Assembly (NCBI GenBank): GCA_025506515.1
Contig: CM046454.1
Location: 61,846,478-61,910,477, forward strand
Length of the DNA stretch: 64,000 nucleotides
Reading direction: 5' to 3'
Origin: Flaveria trinervia
Taxonomy: Eukaryota > Streptophyta > Magnoliopsida > Asterales > Asteraceae
In this document: piece by piece, positions 1 to 10,960 of the stretch
Numbering within the stretch: the first letter of the stretch is position 1
Layout: each line of letters starts with the position of its first letter
Position numbers and translations under genes: made by a program
The notes under the pieces: generated by a model
Told to the model about the DNA's origin: nothing
Databases searched by the model: none
Seen by the model: the letters and a program-made list of their open reading frames with translations, nothing else

Positions 1-959
1 ACCCTATACGCGTCTTCTATTCTGAAATGATTTTATATGTATTATCAAATCAAGGGTCTCAAATAATTAATTCAGTGTTTCGATCTCCCTAAATCATGGT
101 ATCGATTTTCAAATGGAAAGATGAACCATTTCATGGTTTCGATTTACCTCAAATCACATTATGTTTCAAGTTCAATTCACCGATCCTTTTACACCTTCAT
201 TGATCTATTTAATATCATTCAAATCTCAAGTTTTAAATCACAAAAGCTCTTCTGTAAAGTCTCAATTCAATGCTCATATATACAAATCTCGATTGCAACA
301 GTAGTAGTGTTCCGTACGATTCAAGGATTTGATTTTGATTTCCATATAAACTTTAGTATTTTGGTTTTTAACATCAGTTTGACTATTTTATGTTTTTGTT
401 TATGAAAGCATGAAACGTTGATTTAGTTTTAATTGATGTAAGCATGAAACTGATTTATGTTTTTGGTCAACAAAAAAGAAAATTACATAAATGGTCCCTG
501 TGGTTTAAACAAATTGCATGTTTGGCCCCCAAAGTTTAAAAATCACAAAGATAGTCTAATTTTATCTAATCATTGCATGTTTAGTCCTTAATACCGAGTT
601 AAGCTCTATGTTACATTATTTCGAGTTACAAATAGGCATGAATTAAATTAAAATTGTTAATATTAGACAATGATGGTAAAATTACAAATAAAACATCAAA
701 TTTTGTATACAAAGAAGTTTTTGAATGTTTATAGATGTTCTCATGTTCAATATAATTTGATTATTACCTAAAGTTCTTATTTATAAGTAATTTAATTTCA
801 TATTATATATTATTTAGACTTATGGCATTGATAAAGAAAAACTACTAATATTGGATATAAATGTTTTTAAAAATTAAACATAAAAATCGATAGACGAAGT
901 ATTCACAATAATATTATGACTTACGAATCTTTTTTATTAAAATAATTTATAATAATTGA
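1..959. other. AT-rich flank without a supported gene
   Basis: No gene is supported here. An open frame at 121-405 lacks codon bias and any recognisable motif. Around 491-506 the sequence reads ATGGTCCCTGTGGTTT, a phrase I associate with a dispersed plant repeat, followed by related text to about 600. The stretch may be the interior of the Helitron-type element whose 3' end is at 989; its 5' end is not visible in the window. Confidence 0.4.
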
Positions 960-989
960 ACCCGTGTATTACACGGGTCTTTAGCCTAG
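960..989 (+). mobile_element. Helitron-type 3' terminus
   Basis: A perfect 8 bp stem with a 3-base loop (ACCCGTGT-ATT-ACACGGGT, 960-978) is followed after a short spacer by CTAG at 986-989 and then a T. A hairpin about 10 bases before CTRR, inserted next to T, is the hallmark of a Helitron 3' end. No helicase gene is seen, so this is a non-autonomous or truncated copy. Confidence 0.6.
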
Positions 990-994
990 TATCA

Positions 995-1013
995 TATATA
1001 TATATATATGTAA

Positions 1014-1049
<36 letters not shown>

Positions 1050-1084
1050 GTGTGTGTGTATATACGTATATATATGTGTGTATA

Positions 1085-1168
<84 letters not shown>

Positions 1169-1178
1169 CATATATATA
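995..1178. repeat. (TA)n microsatellite with TG interruptions
   Basis: Nearly pure alternating TA with short TG and TACG interruptions. It starts right after the Helitron 3' end and ends at MITE copy 1. Open frames called on both strands here are artefacts of the dinucleotide repeat. Confidence 0.95.
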
Positions 1179-1730
1179 AGTGAGGGATCAAATGAGAACT
1201 AGCTTTTTTGTGAGAACTCTATGAACCAATATCAACCACTAGTTCTTAATGGTAAAATGGTAATTAACAAAAACATATTAAAAAAATTTATAAATCAAAA
1301 AATAACATAAAATAAAAAATAAAAACATAAAAATGTTCCACAACTTTTCTTGTTTCATAAAAAAAATATAAAAAAATTTATAAAAAATAAAAAAATTTCC
1401 CTTTTTTTTAACGAAATCCGTTTTACACATGTGTAATATCGGATTTACACATGTGTAAATCCAATACTTAACTAGATTTACACATATGTAAACAACGGAT
1501 GTACGATTTTTTTTAGAAAAGTATATAAATATGGTAGGCGTTGGAAAGATAAAAAATACTGAATTTTATGGTGAATTTTTTTTTGAAAAAATGCTGTCGT
1601 GAAAAGAAGTTACGAACATTTAAAAAAAAGAGGAAAATAGTATTTGATTTGCATGTGATAAAAAATGAGTGCCTGAGATTGGTTCCTAGAGTTTTTACAA
1701 AAAAATGTGGTTTTCATTTGAACCCTCCCC
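1179..1730 (+). mobile_element. MITE copy 1 (~552 bp)
   Basis: Non-coding element with degenerate terminal inverted repeats: it begins GAGGGATCAAATGAGAAC and its reverse complement begins GAGGGTTCAAATGAAAAC. A second copy lies in opposite orientation at 2540-3080. Both are embedded in TATATA tracts, so a TA target preference (as in Tc1/mariner-derived MITEs) is possible, but the superfamily is not proven. The interior holds repeated TTTACACATGTGTAA palindromes (about 1430-1490). Confidence 0.75.
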
Positions 1731-1741
1731 TATATATATAG

Positions 1742-2419
1742 TAGGGGTGTGCATGGTCGATTTGGTTCGGTTTTGGCATAAAACCGAAACCAAAAACCGA
1801 TATTTCGGTTTCTAGATTTTTAAAACCGTTCGGTTTCGGTTTTTTGGTTTTTGGTTTTCAGTTTTAACTTCGGTTTTGGTTCGGTTTTTGGTTTTTTTCG
1901 GTTTTATCATTTGTGTTTCAAGTTTTAGAAAAAAGTTGTTGTAAAGTAATGAATTTAAGCCAAAACTTTAGACTTATATTAGTTTGTTGATCTTAAATAT
2001 AATCTATATATTTATATAATTTAGTTGACATTAAAATTAAATGCTATACATAAAAAAATAAAAACAATATATTCAATAAAACATTTTCATCTATCAATTC
2101 AAATAAAAAAATAAATATTATTCTTGAAACCTAAATATTTAATCTCTTTTAGATAAGACAAATTAGATAAGTAACTAATAGACTAATAATTTTTATAACT
2201 ATATAATTACATCTCTAAATTTACAAGTTTGATTATATGGTTTCGGTTTGGTTTTTTCGGTTTTTGTTACAAGCAAAACCAAAACCGAACCGCAAAATTT
2301 GGTTTTTAAAAAATCATTAAACCAAACCGTCGGTTTTCTAGCGGTTTCGGTTTTATCGGTTCGGTTGTGTCGGTTATTTTGATTACGGTTCGGTTATTTC
2401 GGTTTTGTGCTCACCGCTA
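1742..2419. mobile_element. CGGTTT-rich MITE
   Basis: Non-coding ~680 bp element. The left end TAGGGGTGTGCA and the reverse complement of the right end TAGCGGTGAGCA form 12 bp terminal inverted repeats with 10 matches. The subterminal regions are packed with CGGTTT/AACCGA words (about 1760-1905 and 2240-2405), and the core is AT-rich. The layout resembles hAT-derived MITEs of plants; that assignment is tentative. Confidence 0.65.
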
Positions 2420-2420
<1 letters not shown>

Positions 2421-2464
<44 letters not shown>

Positions 2465-2477
2465 CATATATTATATA

Positions 2478-2538
<61 letters not shown>
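2421..2538. repeat. (CA)n then (TA)n microsatellite
   Basis: About 16 CA dinucleotides are followed by TA repeats up to the edge of MITE copy 2. Confidence 0.95.
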
Positions 2539-2539
<1 letters not shown>

Positions 2540-3080
2540 GAGGAGGGTTAAAATGAAAACCACATTTTTTTGTGAGAACTCTAGGAACCAATTTCAGCCA
2601 CTTATTTTTTATCACATGCAAATCACATGCCATTTCCCCCTTTTTTTAAACGTTCGTAACTTTTTTTCACGACATCATTTTTTCAAAAAGAAATTCACAA
2701 TAAAATTCAGTATTTTTTTATCTTTCCAACGCCTACAATATTGATATACTTTTCTAAAAAAATCATACATCCATTGTTTACATATGTGTAATCTAGTTAT
2801 ACACATGTGTAAATCCGATATTACATATGTGTAAAACGAATTTCGTTAAAAAACGGGAATTTTTTTTATTTTTTATAAATTTTTTTATATTTTTTTAATG
2901 AAAGAGGGAAAGTTGAGGAATATTTTTGTGTTTTTATTTTTTTTATTTTTATGTTATATTTTTATTTATAATTTTTTTAAATATTTGTTTGTTAATTACA
3001 ATTTTGTCATTAAGAACTAGTAGTTAAGATTGGTTCCTAGAGTTCTCAAAAAAAAACTAGTTTTCATTTGATCCCTCCCC
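2540..3080 (-). mobile_element. MITE copy 2 (inverted relative to copy 1)
   Basis: Reverse-complement homologue of 1179-1730. It starts with GAGGAGGGTTAAAATGAAAACC and ends with the complement of GGGGAGGGATCAAATG, and the interior keeps the TTTACACATGTGTAA palindromes. TATATA follows immediately. The pair could fold into a ~540 bp stem with a ~810 bp loop. Confidence 0.75.
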
Positions 3081-3113
3081 TATATATATATACATATATA
3101 TATATATACACAC

Positions 3114-3152
<39 letters not shown>

Positions 3153-3210
3153 CTTATATATATGTATATATATATGTATATATATATATATGTATATATA
3201 TATATAATTA
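3081..3210. repeat. (TA)n microsatellite
   Basis: TA-rich tract with TACA/TATG interruptions right of MITE copy 2. The 67-codon frame through it is a repeat artefact. Confidence 0.9.
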
Positions 3211-3336
3211 CATTATTATATATATTATTAAGATAAAAATAATTAAAGAATATATATTAATGTATACGTAAAAAGTATGATTATAAATAAATATAAAAAT
3301 AATTATAAATAAATAAAATTTTAATAATTTAACAAT

Positions 3337-3500
3337 AAACGAGCCAAGCTCGAGCTTGAATATTTTCTAACGAGCCGAGCTTGAGTTTTACAAATAAAAC
3401 TATAAACGAGCCGAGCTTAAGCTTTACATATAAAATTACAAACGAGCCAAACTCAAGTCTTAACAAACACAGGCTTGACTCTGCTCGTTTACACCCCTAA
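3337..3500. mobile_element. GAGC-rich MITE fragment
   Basis: Repeated AAACGAGCC(A/G)AGCT words end at TACACCCCTAA, whose complement TTAGGGGTGTAAACGAGC is the usual opening of a non-coding plant element. No matching left terminus is visible, so only one end survives. The TAGGGGTG end recalls the CGGTTT-rich MITE at 1742. Confidence 0.5.
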
Positions 3501-5202
3501 CCGCCACCAACCATGTCGTCAGTTGCCAAGCACCGCTGTCAAACATCCACTGTCAATTATTGTTTTTGTTAATAACTATGATCGAGATAGTTTATTGATT
3601 TAGATATCCCTATTAGATTTTTTCCTCACCTTATTAATGTTTTTGGTGGTAAAATCTTCTTTTCCACTGTCAATGATTGTTTTTGTGTAGAAGACCTATA
3701 TTTAATTTTTACCAAACTAAATCCTCTATCAAATAAATTGATAAACTTGCCACTACATCAGCATCTTGATCGAAAAAGATTTTACGACCAAAAACACTTT
3801 TCTTGCTAACTTGTTGACAGTTAATCCGCTTGCGCGCTACCAAGCGTGATGGTGGCAGGTGGTAACAAGACGTGGTAACGGCAGCATGGTGATCAGTGGT
3901 GGTGCTGGCAATGGGGAGGTAGTCAATGGCGGCATAGATGGGGTTGTCGACAAACAACAGACATGAAAAGAGTTACGACAATGGCAGGATGGGTCGTTAG
4001 TGGCGGGGGTTTCGAAGGCAGGGGCAGGACCGGTGGTAGGTGGTGGGATGGTTGTTTAATGACATTGAGAGATAAGAGATTCCAATAAATTCTTTCAAAA
4101 TTTGAATGAAATGTGACAGTTTTACACGAAGGAATTTGATGAAATTAATTTAAAATTTTATTCTATATATTTTTCCAACCGAACAAACTATAAATGGAAT
4201 TCAAACTTTACTTCCAACCAATTACACAAAACAAACACACTAAGAAATAAAATTGAGATTCTAATTCAAGTAAGTTTCATTGAATTCCGACAAACCAAAC
4301 GCATCCTAAAAATATAATTGTTGTATTAGATGTTCAATGTGAATCTCATCTCGTGTCAAGTAATTTTAATGATGTCTGGCCATAGTTTCTTTAGTAGAAG
4401 TAAAACGCATCATTTTTACCGTCTAACATACGCTTTACTTTATATTTACGTTACTTATAAATTAATCACATTTAAATTCTAAAGCATTTGAACACACAAT
4501 CAATTCATTGAAAGTAATCATTTTACAAAAGTCTTCGTAGTGACAAAATACTCATCATTTATTAATACTTATGAAAAGGTTATACACAAAAATGATATCA
4601 TAATAATGTTTTATATTTTACAAATACTTATTTTGTATATAAAATCTTGATCGTTTCTATATATGGCTACCTAGGCATGTCAAAACATGCTGTCATCATC
4701 CATCCCCGAATCTTGTTTTAGCATATCCACTAAAAGATCCGAATAGTCAAACCCAAACGGTCAAAAGATATATTCTTAATGTAGCCAAACCTTTTCCAAG
4801 TCAACAGAGATATTCTTATTATCTCATTTTTTTATTTATAACTTCTAAATCAACATCGTTCTCCTTTAAAACTGAAAGAAAAAAAATAGTATTCAACATG
4901 AATGAAAATTGCTAAACATAAAAGGATATATTTTGTTTATGCCAGAATAACTATCACATGAGATGATTTTAAACAATCATTTATATAACCACCGACCACC
5001 GACCATTTTTTTATTTTAAACTCTCGATTGTTTTCACTTCCAACCTTTAAATTTATATTAATGTTTTCATCCTATTAACTTTTTCTACTAACTTGTTTTT
5101 CATTCAATAGCTTTTATTCGTTAACTTTTTCACTTTAAATCCTCAAATAACCTTAAATATTTAATTTTCTTTTAACTTCACCCACTATACTAAGTAATAT
5201 AT
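3501..5202. other. AT-rich intergenic stretch
   Basis: No gene is supported. A GGTGG-rich patch (3840-4050) gives an 82-codon minus-strand frame with no recognisable domain. At 4288-4318 the phrase CAAACCAAACGCATCCT looks like the terminus of another small non-coding plant transposon, partner end not identified. The rest is simple AT-rich DNA. Confidence 0.4.
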
Positions 5203-5528
5203 ATTTTTCATATATTAATTCTTTTACTAATTTGATTTGTTTAATAATTTTTGCTCCATTAATTAATTTTAAAAATACAATAATCTGTTATTGTGCTGAA
5301 CTTATTTTCTTCATGTGCCAATATAAACTTAAACACAAAGTTTTATTTAAAATACAGCATTTATATTGTCTGTTATATCGATTTGCACGAACGTGCTATA
5401 TCATGAAGAAATGACACCAAAGAATATCAGTACCGTTACATAGTTGTTTCCTATAATGTTAATTATAAATCGATATTATAGAATAAGATATAATTGAAAT
5501 GTTTCATATATAAATAAAATAAAACTTT
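5203..5528. repeat. Left flank of element A, duplicated at 58673-59222
   Basis: This flank lies directly left of the A 5' LTR and matches the sequence directly left of the A 3' LTR at roughly 94% by eye. The right copy carries about 210 extra bases (around 58930-59150). A flank should not be repeated inside an element, so this records a rearrangement. Confidence 0.8.
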
Positions 5529-6379
5529 TGTTAGATCAAGAAGAAGACTGATACTACCAAAACCTCATTTGTTCCTGCTTCTCAAAACTTTTAACACCAG
5601 GGAAAGCAGATACTTATCTGTTTCTTTGTTCTTCCTGGAAGTGGTGCTGAGAAGTTTGTACAATCAATTTCCAAAGGAAAAGCTCCAACTCCCGAAGACA
5701 AAGTCTTCTCTTCCGAAGTTCAAGACTTAGAAGAAATCAAAGACAATGACTTCCGAAGCAGAAGTCCCTAAGCCACGGAAGAAGCCGCCTCTTCCGAAGT
5801 ATAATAGGCTTCGGAAGAACTTGTTCTTCTAAAGCCAATTAACCTTCAGAAGATGCTGCTAATGAACCAGTAGACATAAGTATGGTCTCTAACACTCCGA
5901 TGCAGACCTCTGATACTAAATGGCATTTTCCTAAAAGACCATGTAGTTGACCATACTTTATTACACTATTCACCTTTATATGTTAGTACAAGTTACCAAC
6001 TTTAGTTGGTGACAAAAGGTAAGTCATGGACATGTCATGACTACCATATCTTAGATAAGACCTATCTAAGATACCTTAAACTATAGCTTTGTAATATCTG
6101 CTTAGTTAGAGGATTCCAGATGGTATTAAAGTATATCTGGCTGTAGATAGTAGTATATATAGTTTTCTCATTGTAACTCATATGGTAAGCTTGTAAGAGT
6201 CTTGTAAACTTCAAGTTGAGAAATAATATATATAAGTATCTTGAAATTATTCTCTTGTGCTTTTCTTGTGTTACTTAATATATTATAATCAACTTTTAGA
6301 AGAACTCTACTTCTTGAGTGTTTGTTAGTGAGTTTGAGAAAAAAAATACTTGAGTTGAGTATCAAAACCAATCCTACCA
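5529..6379 (+). repeat. Element A 5' LTR (851 bp)
   Basis: Begins TGTTAG and ends CCTACCA. It contains several CTTCCGAAG-type palindromes (about 5680-5860) and a TATATATA box at 6154-6161 downstream of them, the expected promoter. The partner is 59223-60069. Confidence 0.85.
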
Positions 6380-6380
6380 T

Positions 6381-6392
6381 TCGTATAAGAGT
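6381..6392 (+). other. Element A primer binding site (degenerate)
   Basis: TCGTATAAGAGT matches 9 of 12 bases of the usual copia tRNA-iMet primer site TGGTATCAGAGC, one base after the LTR. Confidence 0.55.
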
Positions 6393-6469
6393 TTCTTAGA
6401 CTCTTGATTGTCTGATCTAACCATCTTAATCAACCTCTTGTTTACTCACTCTTTTACTACACTCAAAAC

Positions 6470-7690
6470 ATGGCCTTAAACTAGAAATCTAAATGTGAAA
6501 TGGGGACGATAATTAGAGCACCCATCATCACCCCAGAAAACTTTTGACATTGGAGCAGACTTACAGAAGGGTTCATCGGATATCAAGATAGCCGCATGTG
6601 GAGATCCATTGCCCAAGGTCCCTACAAGCCAAAGGTGGCTTCACCTTCTGGTGATGGTGCCATGATAGAGAAGGCAGTGGAGGACTACCCTAAAGAAGAC
6701 CTCAAGCGGGAGGACTACCCTAAAGAAGACCTCAAGCGGATAGACATTGATGAAAAGGCAATGATATTCCTGATGACAGCAATTCCTAACTCCATTATGG
6801 TGGGGTTTGAGAATTGCACAACTGCTAAAGGACTGTTTGATGCCTTAACCTTGATGTACTATAATTCCAATGACTCAAAGAAAGATTCCTTGAAGCAGCA
6901 ATTTGAGAACTTTACTTATATTGCTGGAGACCTTGCATCAGCAGTACTTTAGGTACATGGATCTTATCTCTTTCCTTCAGTCTATAGGAATAGCTCCTGA
7001 ATTGAGAGACCTCTCAAGAAAATTCATGAGTGCACTCCCAACGAGTGGACGTTCTACTGTGTCTCCATCAAGAGGACAGAGAACCTGAACACACTTACAA
7101 TGACTAAGCTATACGGCAATCTTGATGGATACCGTGTAGAGATGGAAAACAAAAGTGGTCGTCAAGGAAGCAGTTCTTCAAGCCTTTCCTCAAGCAACGC
7201 TCTCATGGTTGCCGAAGGCTCAAGACCCCTCAACCTCAGCATTACATGTCGTACTCATAGCAACCATCCACCTTTTCTGGGCCTTACATCACATTCCCTG
7301 AGACCCCAAGGTCTCAACAAGCTCAACCCAGTCCCTTTTAGGACAGTTGTGCTTTTGTCTCAAGTAGTGGACACTCTAATGATTTTCAGTTCTATTTTGA
7401 AGATCTAGAGTGTTTCAGCCCGAATGAGGTGGAGTACATGGACATAGTCCAATAAATGGCTCTGCTAACCTACATGGCAAAGAAGTTCTTTAAGAGAACA
7501 GGAAGACAATTCTCTTAGAAACCAACAAGCAGCAAGTTCAGGTTTGACAAAGAAAAAGCCAAGTGTTACAACTGTAACCAGCTGGGTCATTTTGCCAGGG
7601 AATGCAAAGCTCCCAAATCAAACCCGGGATCTTCTCATGCCTCCTCAAATCCTTCCACACCAAAAGCTGCTGGAAAATCAACTGAAACTG
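6470..7690 (+). pseudogene. Element A gag, N-terminal part with first zinc knuckle
   Basis: Would encode the capsid/nucleocapsid Gag protein, which packages retrotransposon RNA in cytoplasmic particles. The ATG at 6470 follows the leader. TAG at 6482 and TGA at 6545 interrupt the frame, then 6596-6952 is open and matches the UBN2/copia Gag fold (motif DEKAMIFLMTAIPNSI and following helices). Frameshifts near 6950 and 7090 follow. A CX2CX4HX4C knuckle (CYNCNQLGHFAREC) is at 7564-7605 in another frame. A 30 bp tandem duplication (6679-6738) repeats the peptide EDYPKEDLKR. It has decayed by point stops and indels and is certainly non-functional. Confidence 0.8.
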
Positions 7691-7755
7691 CTACTGTGGC
7701 ACAAGAAGTTGATTGGAGCTTTATGGTCTAAGATGTCACCCCTGCACAGGCACTC

Positions 7756-8736
7756 ATGGCTGGAATAGACAACTCTAAGGTATATGATCATCTCTGTACT
7801 CCAGCATGTATTGCCAAGGTTAAAATATACCAGGACTATAACATGGAAATTAAATCCAATATTGAGTCCTTAAACATTTTAAAAGCTGATTTTAAAAGGG
7901 CTGAATCTGACTATCAACATAAAATTGAGGAGTTAGAGAAAATAGTTTTGTCTTTAAAACATTAGCACAATAATTACAGGACTCAAATCAAGGATTTAAT
8001 ATCCAAGTTAACTGAGACTCAAGCCAAGCTAGTAATAGCCGAGGCTCAAGCTAGGAAGCATGCTATTTCTAAGCAAAACTTCCAAGCTATTATTACATCA
8101 TCCTCCCACTCCAAAATTTGTTATCAAAACAAAGGAGGGTTAGGGACCAATAAGATTGCTCCACCACACTCTTATGAGTCTAAAAGACAACCAAGGTGTG
8201 ATAATGAAGAGCAAGAGGTCCCATCTGTTGACCCATCTTCAGTTGAGTAGAAGAATGATACAGTAGTGGAGACCACCACAGGGAAGGAACAGGTAAATCA
8301 ACCTATTTTTAATTGTGATGATCAACCCCTATCCATCAAAGCTAGAAGAAACCGGGAAAAGGTAGCCGGAAGCACTGCCAAGAAAGTAGCTGAATCTAAG
8401 CTGAAGATTGATCCAAAGGAAAAGGGTGTTTTCATTTCAACTGGATTCTAGGTGGTAGGCAATTCTGATTCAAGAAAGGAGTGTAGTACCAGCACTTCTA
8501 TCCTACCAAAGGATCAGAAGTCAAAAGGGAAGGCTACAGAGGAAGATAAGAAGATGAAGAAACCTCAGCCATCAAAATCCCCAAAGATTAGCATTACATG
8601 CATAATGTGTGGTCTGCAAAACCACTTGGCTAAAGATTGTATTACAATCCAACAAACACACATTATGCAAAATAATGTTAAAAGGAAGCAATCAAGAAAG
8701 GATTCACATTTGGACCTTATCACATGGTTCAAGTGA
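7756..8736 (+). pseudogene. Element A gag, C-terminal part: coiled coil and second zinc knuckle
   Basis: One continuous frame broken only by three TAG codons (7963, 8248, 8449). It has a CX3C pair (LCTPACIAK), then a lysine/glutamate-rich segment likely to form a coiled coil (7830-8080), then a basic region, then a second CX2CX4HX4C knuckle (CIMCGLQNHLAKDC) at 8599-8640. The same order (CxxC pair, coiled coil, basic linker, second knuckle) occurs in families 2 and 3. Sirevirus Gag proteins are known for coiled-coil extensions; assignment to that group is inference. All three stops could come from C-to-T change at CAG/CAA codons, as expected of a methylated transposon. Confidence 0.7.
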
Positions 8737-9189
8737 TGAGAAAAGGAAAGCTAGTTTCCGAAGCTAAGTTGCTTTTGGAAGAAACTCATTCTTCCGAAGG
8801 GAAAGTAGCTTCGGAAGTTAAGCCAAGGAAGGCTCTAAAGAACAAAAGAGCTTTCTCAAAACCTTCCAAGAAGAAGGTTGCTTCGGAATAGACGATAGTA
8901 AACTCTTCTTCCAAAAACAAAGAAGCTTCGGAAGAAGGTTATGCTGCTAAAGCTTCAACAAGCTCATCTAAACTGACCAACGATGGGATGGAGTGGAAGA
9001 TCAGACAAGATGTTGCAGCTACACCTTCCTCTTCAAAGACATCAATTTAACCCTCTACCATTCATTTTGGTTCAATTATGTCATCATCAATGGAAAAACC
9101 CAAGACCAGCTAGGCTTGGGTTTCCAATCAAAACTAACTTTTCACCTTATATGCAGGGACATTCACAAGACAAGAACAACAATGTCTAG
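8737..9189 (+). repeat. Element A gag-pol linker with CTTCCGAAG motif array
   Basis: Contains at least six CTTCCGAAG/CTTCGGAAG-like words between about 8755 and 8930, the same palindrome found in the A LTRs and in the spacers before ORF3. Open frames at 8983-9193 overlap in two frames; one probably encodes the linker to protease (WNYVIINGKTQ-like residues). Confidence 0.6.
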
Positions 9190-10960
9190 ATAGTGGACAA
9201 TGGATGCTCCAGGCATATGACTAGGAACAGATCTCTACTTCAATAATTTTAACATTTTGATGGAGATTTTGTTCAATTTGGAGGTGAGACTGGAGGATAC
9301 ATTTCAAGCAGAGGAAGTGTATCCAATGGCTTGTTAAGAGTTGACAAAATAAACTTTGTCAAGCAGCTTGAACACAATCTCTTAAGTGTTTCTCAATTAT
9401 GTGATCAAAAGCATCAAATGCTTTTCACAGAACGTGAGTGCATCATCCTTAAACCTGGGTTGACAATTCCTCAGGAATTGGTGCTTCTTAGATCTCCTAG
9501 AAAAGGGCACATTTACAAGTTGGATATGACAATTGCTTCCCCATTGGGTGAACTATCATGTTTTCTTTCCAAAGCTGATGGTGATGAGTCTGCTTTATGG
9601 CATAAACGTATGTGTCATGTAAATTTTAAAACCATGAACAAATTGGTTAAAAATAAGTTGGTACATGGCGTGCCCAAAAAGGAATTTTTCTATAGAGATA
9701 ACTGTGTGGCTTGCTTGAAAGGAAAGCAACATAAAGTCTCTCACTAATCCAAAGAGGTTAATTCTATCACCACCCCATTATACTTATTGCACATGGATTT
9801 ATTTGATACAACAAGTATAATGAGCATTGAAAGGAAATCATATTGCCTTGTGATAGTTGGTGATTTTACAAGATTTACACGGTATTTTTTTAAGAACTGA
9901 AGATGAAACTGCTAAAACTTTAAAGTCTTTTATTCTTAAAATTGAAAATCAAAGTGATCACAAGGTAAAGATGATCAGGAGTGATCAAGAGACTGAGTTT
10001 AAGAATCAGGTTCTTGACTCATTCTGTAACTCAAAAGGGATTACAAGACAATACAGTACTCCTAGAACTCCTCAACAAAATAGTGTTGCTGAGAGGAGGA
10101 ACAGGACACTGATTGAGGCTGCTAGGACCATGTTAGCTGATTCAAAGCTACCTTTAACATTCTGGACAGAGGCAATCAACACTGCATGCTATGTGCAGAA
10201 CAGGGTCCTCATTGTCAAGCCACATGGAAAGACCCCTAATGAGCTATGGAACAAGAGGCCACCGTTCATTAGCTTTCTAAGGTCCTTTGGTAGCAGGTGT
10301 ACCATACTTAACACAAAGGACAACTTGGCAAAATTTGCTGAGAAGTTAGATGATGCTATCTTTGTTGGATAATCCTCCACCTCTATTGCTTATAGAGTGT
10401 ATAACATCAAAAATCAACAATTTGAGAAATCATCCAACATTGTTGTTAATAAGCACACTCCTTGTGTTAGGGGGAATGGTCCTAGTCATATTTTTGACTT
10501 AGAATTGTTTTTAAACTATTCTAAACCATCTTACGAGAATGTTTCAGCTGGATTAGGTAATCAAATTGATTCTAATAAAGACAAGCTATTTGAGTTACCC
10601 AGGCCTCTTACAAGTTCTCCAAGAAACTTTGAACTCCAAGCTCCCATCATTGGTAGATCCAACAGCATGACCATTTCTAGAACTAGTGGAGCTTCAACAA
10701 GTTATCAGCAAAGTGAGTCTAATAACTCATCAGCTCATAACATACAATACTAAGCTGATGGAAGTAGTATTCTAAAGGAACATGCAACTGTTAATACTAT
10801 TTCTCAGTCAACCGATACTAATGATGTTTCTCTTTCATTCAATCAGTCCTCATTGAATGACATTGAAACAATAGCTAGACCAAGTGTTCATGTTCCTGAG
10901 CAAAATATGTCCAACTTGGATCTATCTTTACAACTGGAAGTGATTTTCTAGATTAAGGAT
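9190..10960 (+). pseudogene. Element A pol: protease and integrase
   Basis: Protease and integrase would process the polyprotein and join element DNA to the host chromosome. The protease motif at 9190 reads VDNGCSRHMT, where the catalytic triplet is normally DSG. Stops at 9244 and 9250 follow. The frame 9331-9747 covers the GAG-pre-integrase zinc finger (WHKRMCHVNF ... CVACLKGK, an HHCC pattern). The integrase core has LHMDLFD (first Asp, ~9790), RSDQETEF (second Asp, ~9980) and SVAERRNRTLIEAA (Glu, ~10090); all three acidic residues survive. A frameshift lies near 9885, and a stop at 10370 replaces a tyrosine codon. The low-complexity linker 10397-10753 leads towards reverse transcriptase. 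Confidence 0.85.

Noticed and set aside
121..405. 94-codon ORF near the left edge
   Set aside because: AT-rich, no domain, no codon bias and no promoter or homologue that I can recognise.
937..1191. Tyr/Ile-rich ORFs on both strands at 937-1191 and 3068-3271
   Set aside because: They are translations of (TA)n microsatellites; any frame of such DNA stays open.
3709..3957. 82-codon minus-strand ORF
   Set aside because: Arises on the complement of a GGTGG-rich patch; no conserved motif.
5203..6379. A longer A LTR beginning at ~5203 instead of 5529
   Set aside because: Possible, but TGTTAG at 5529 and the CA end give canonical termini, and the upstream block differs by a 210 bp indel. Kept as a duplication finding instead.
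6168..6380. 70-codon minus-strand ORF at the A LTR end
   Set aside because: Antisense to the LTR and primer site; no counterpart kept in the 3' LTR.
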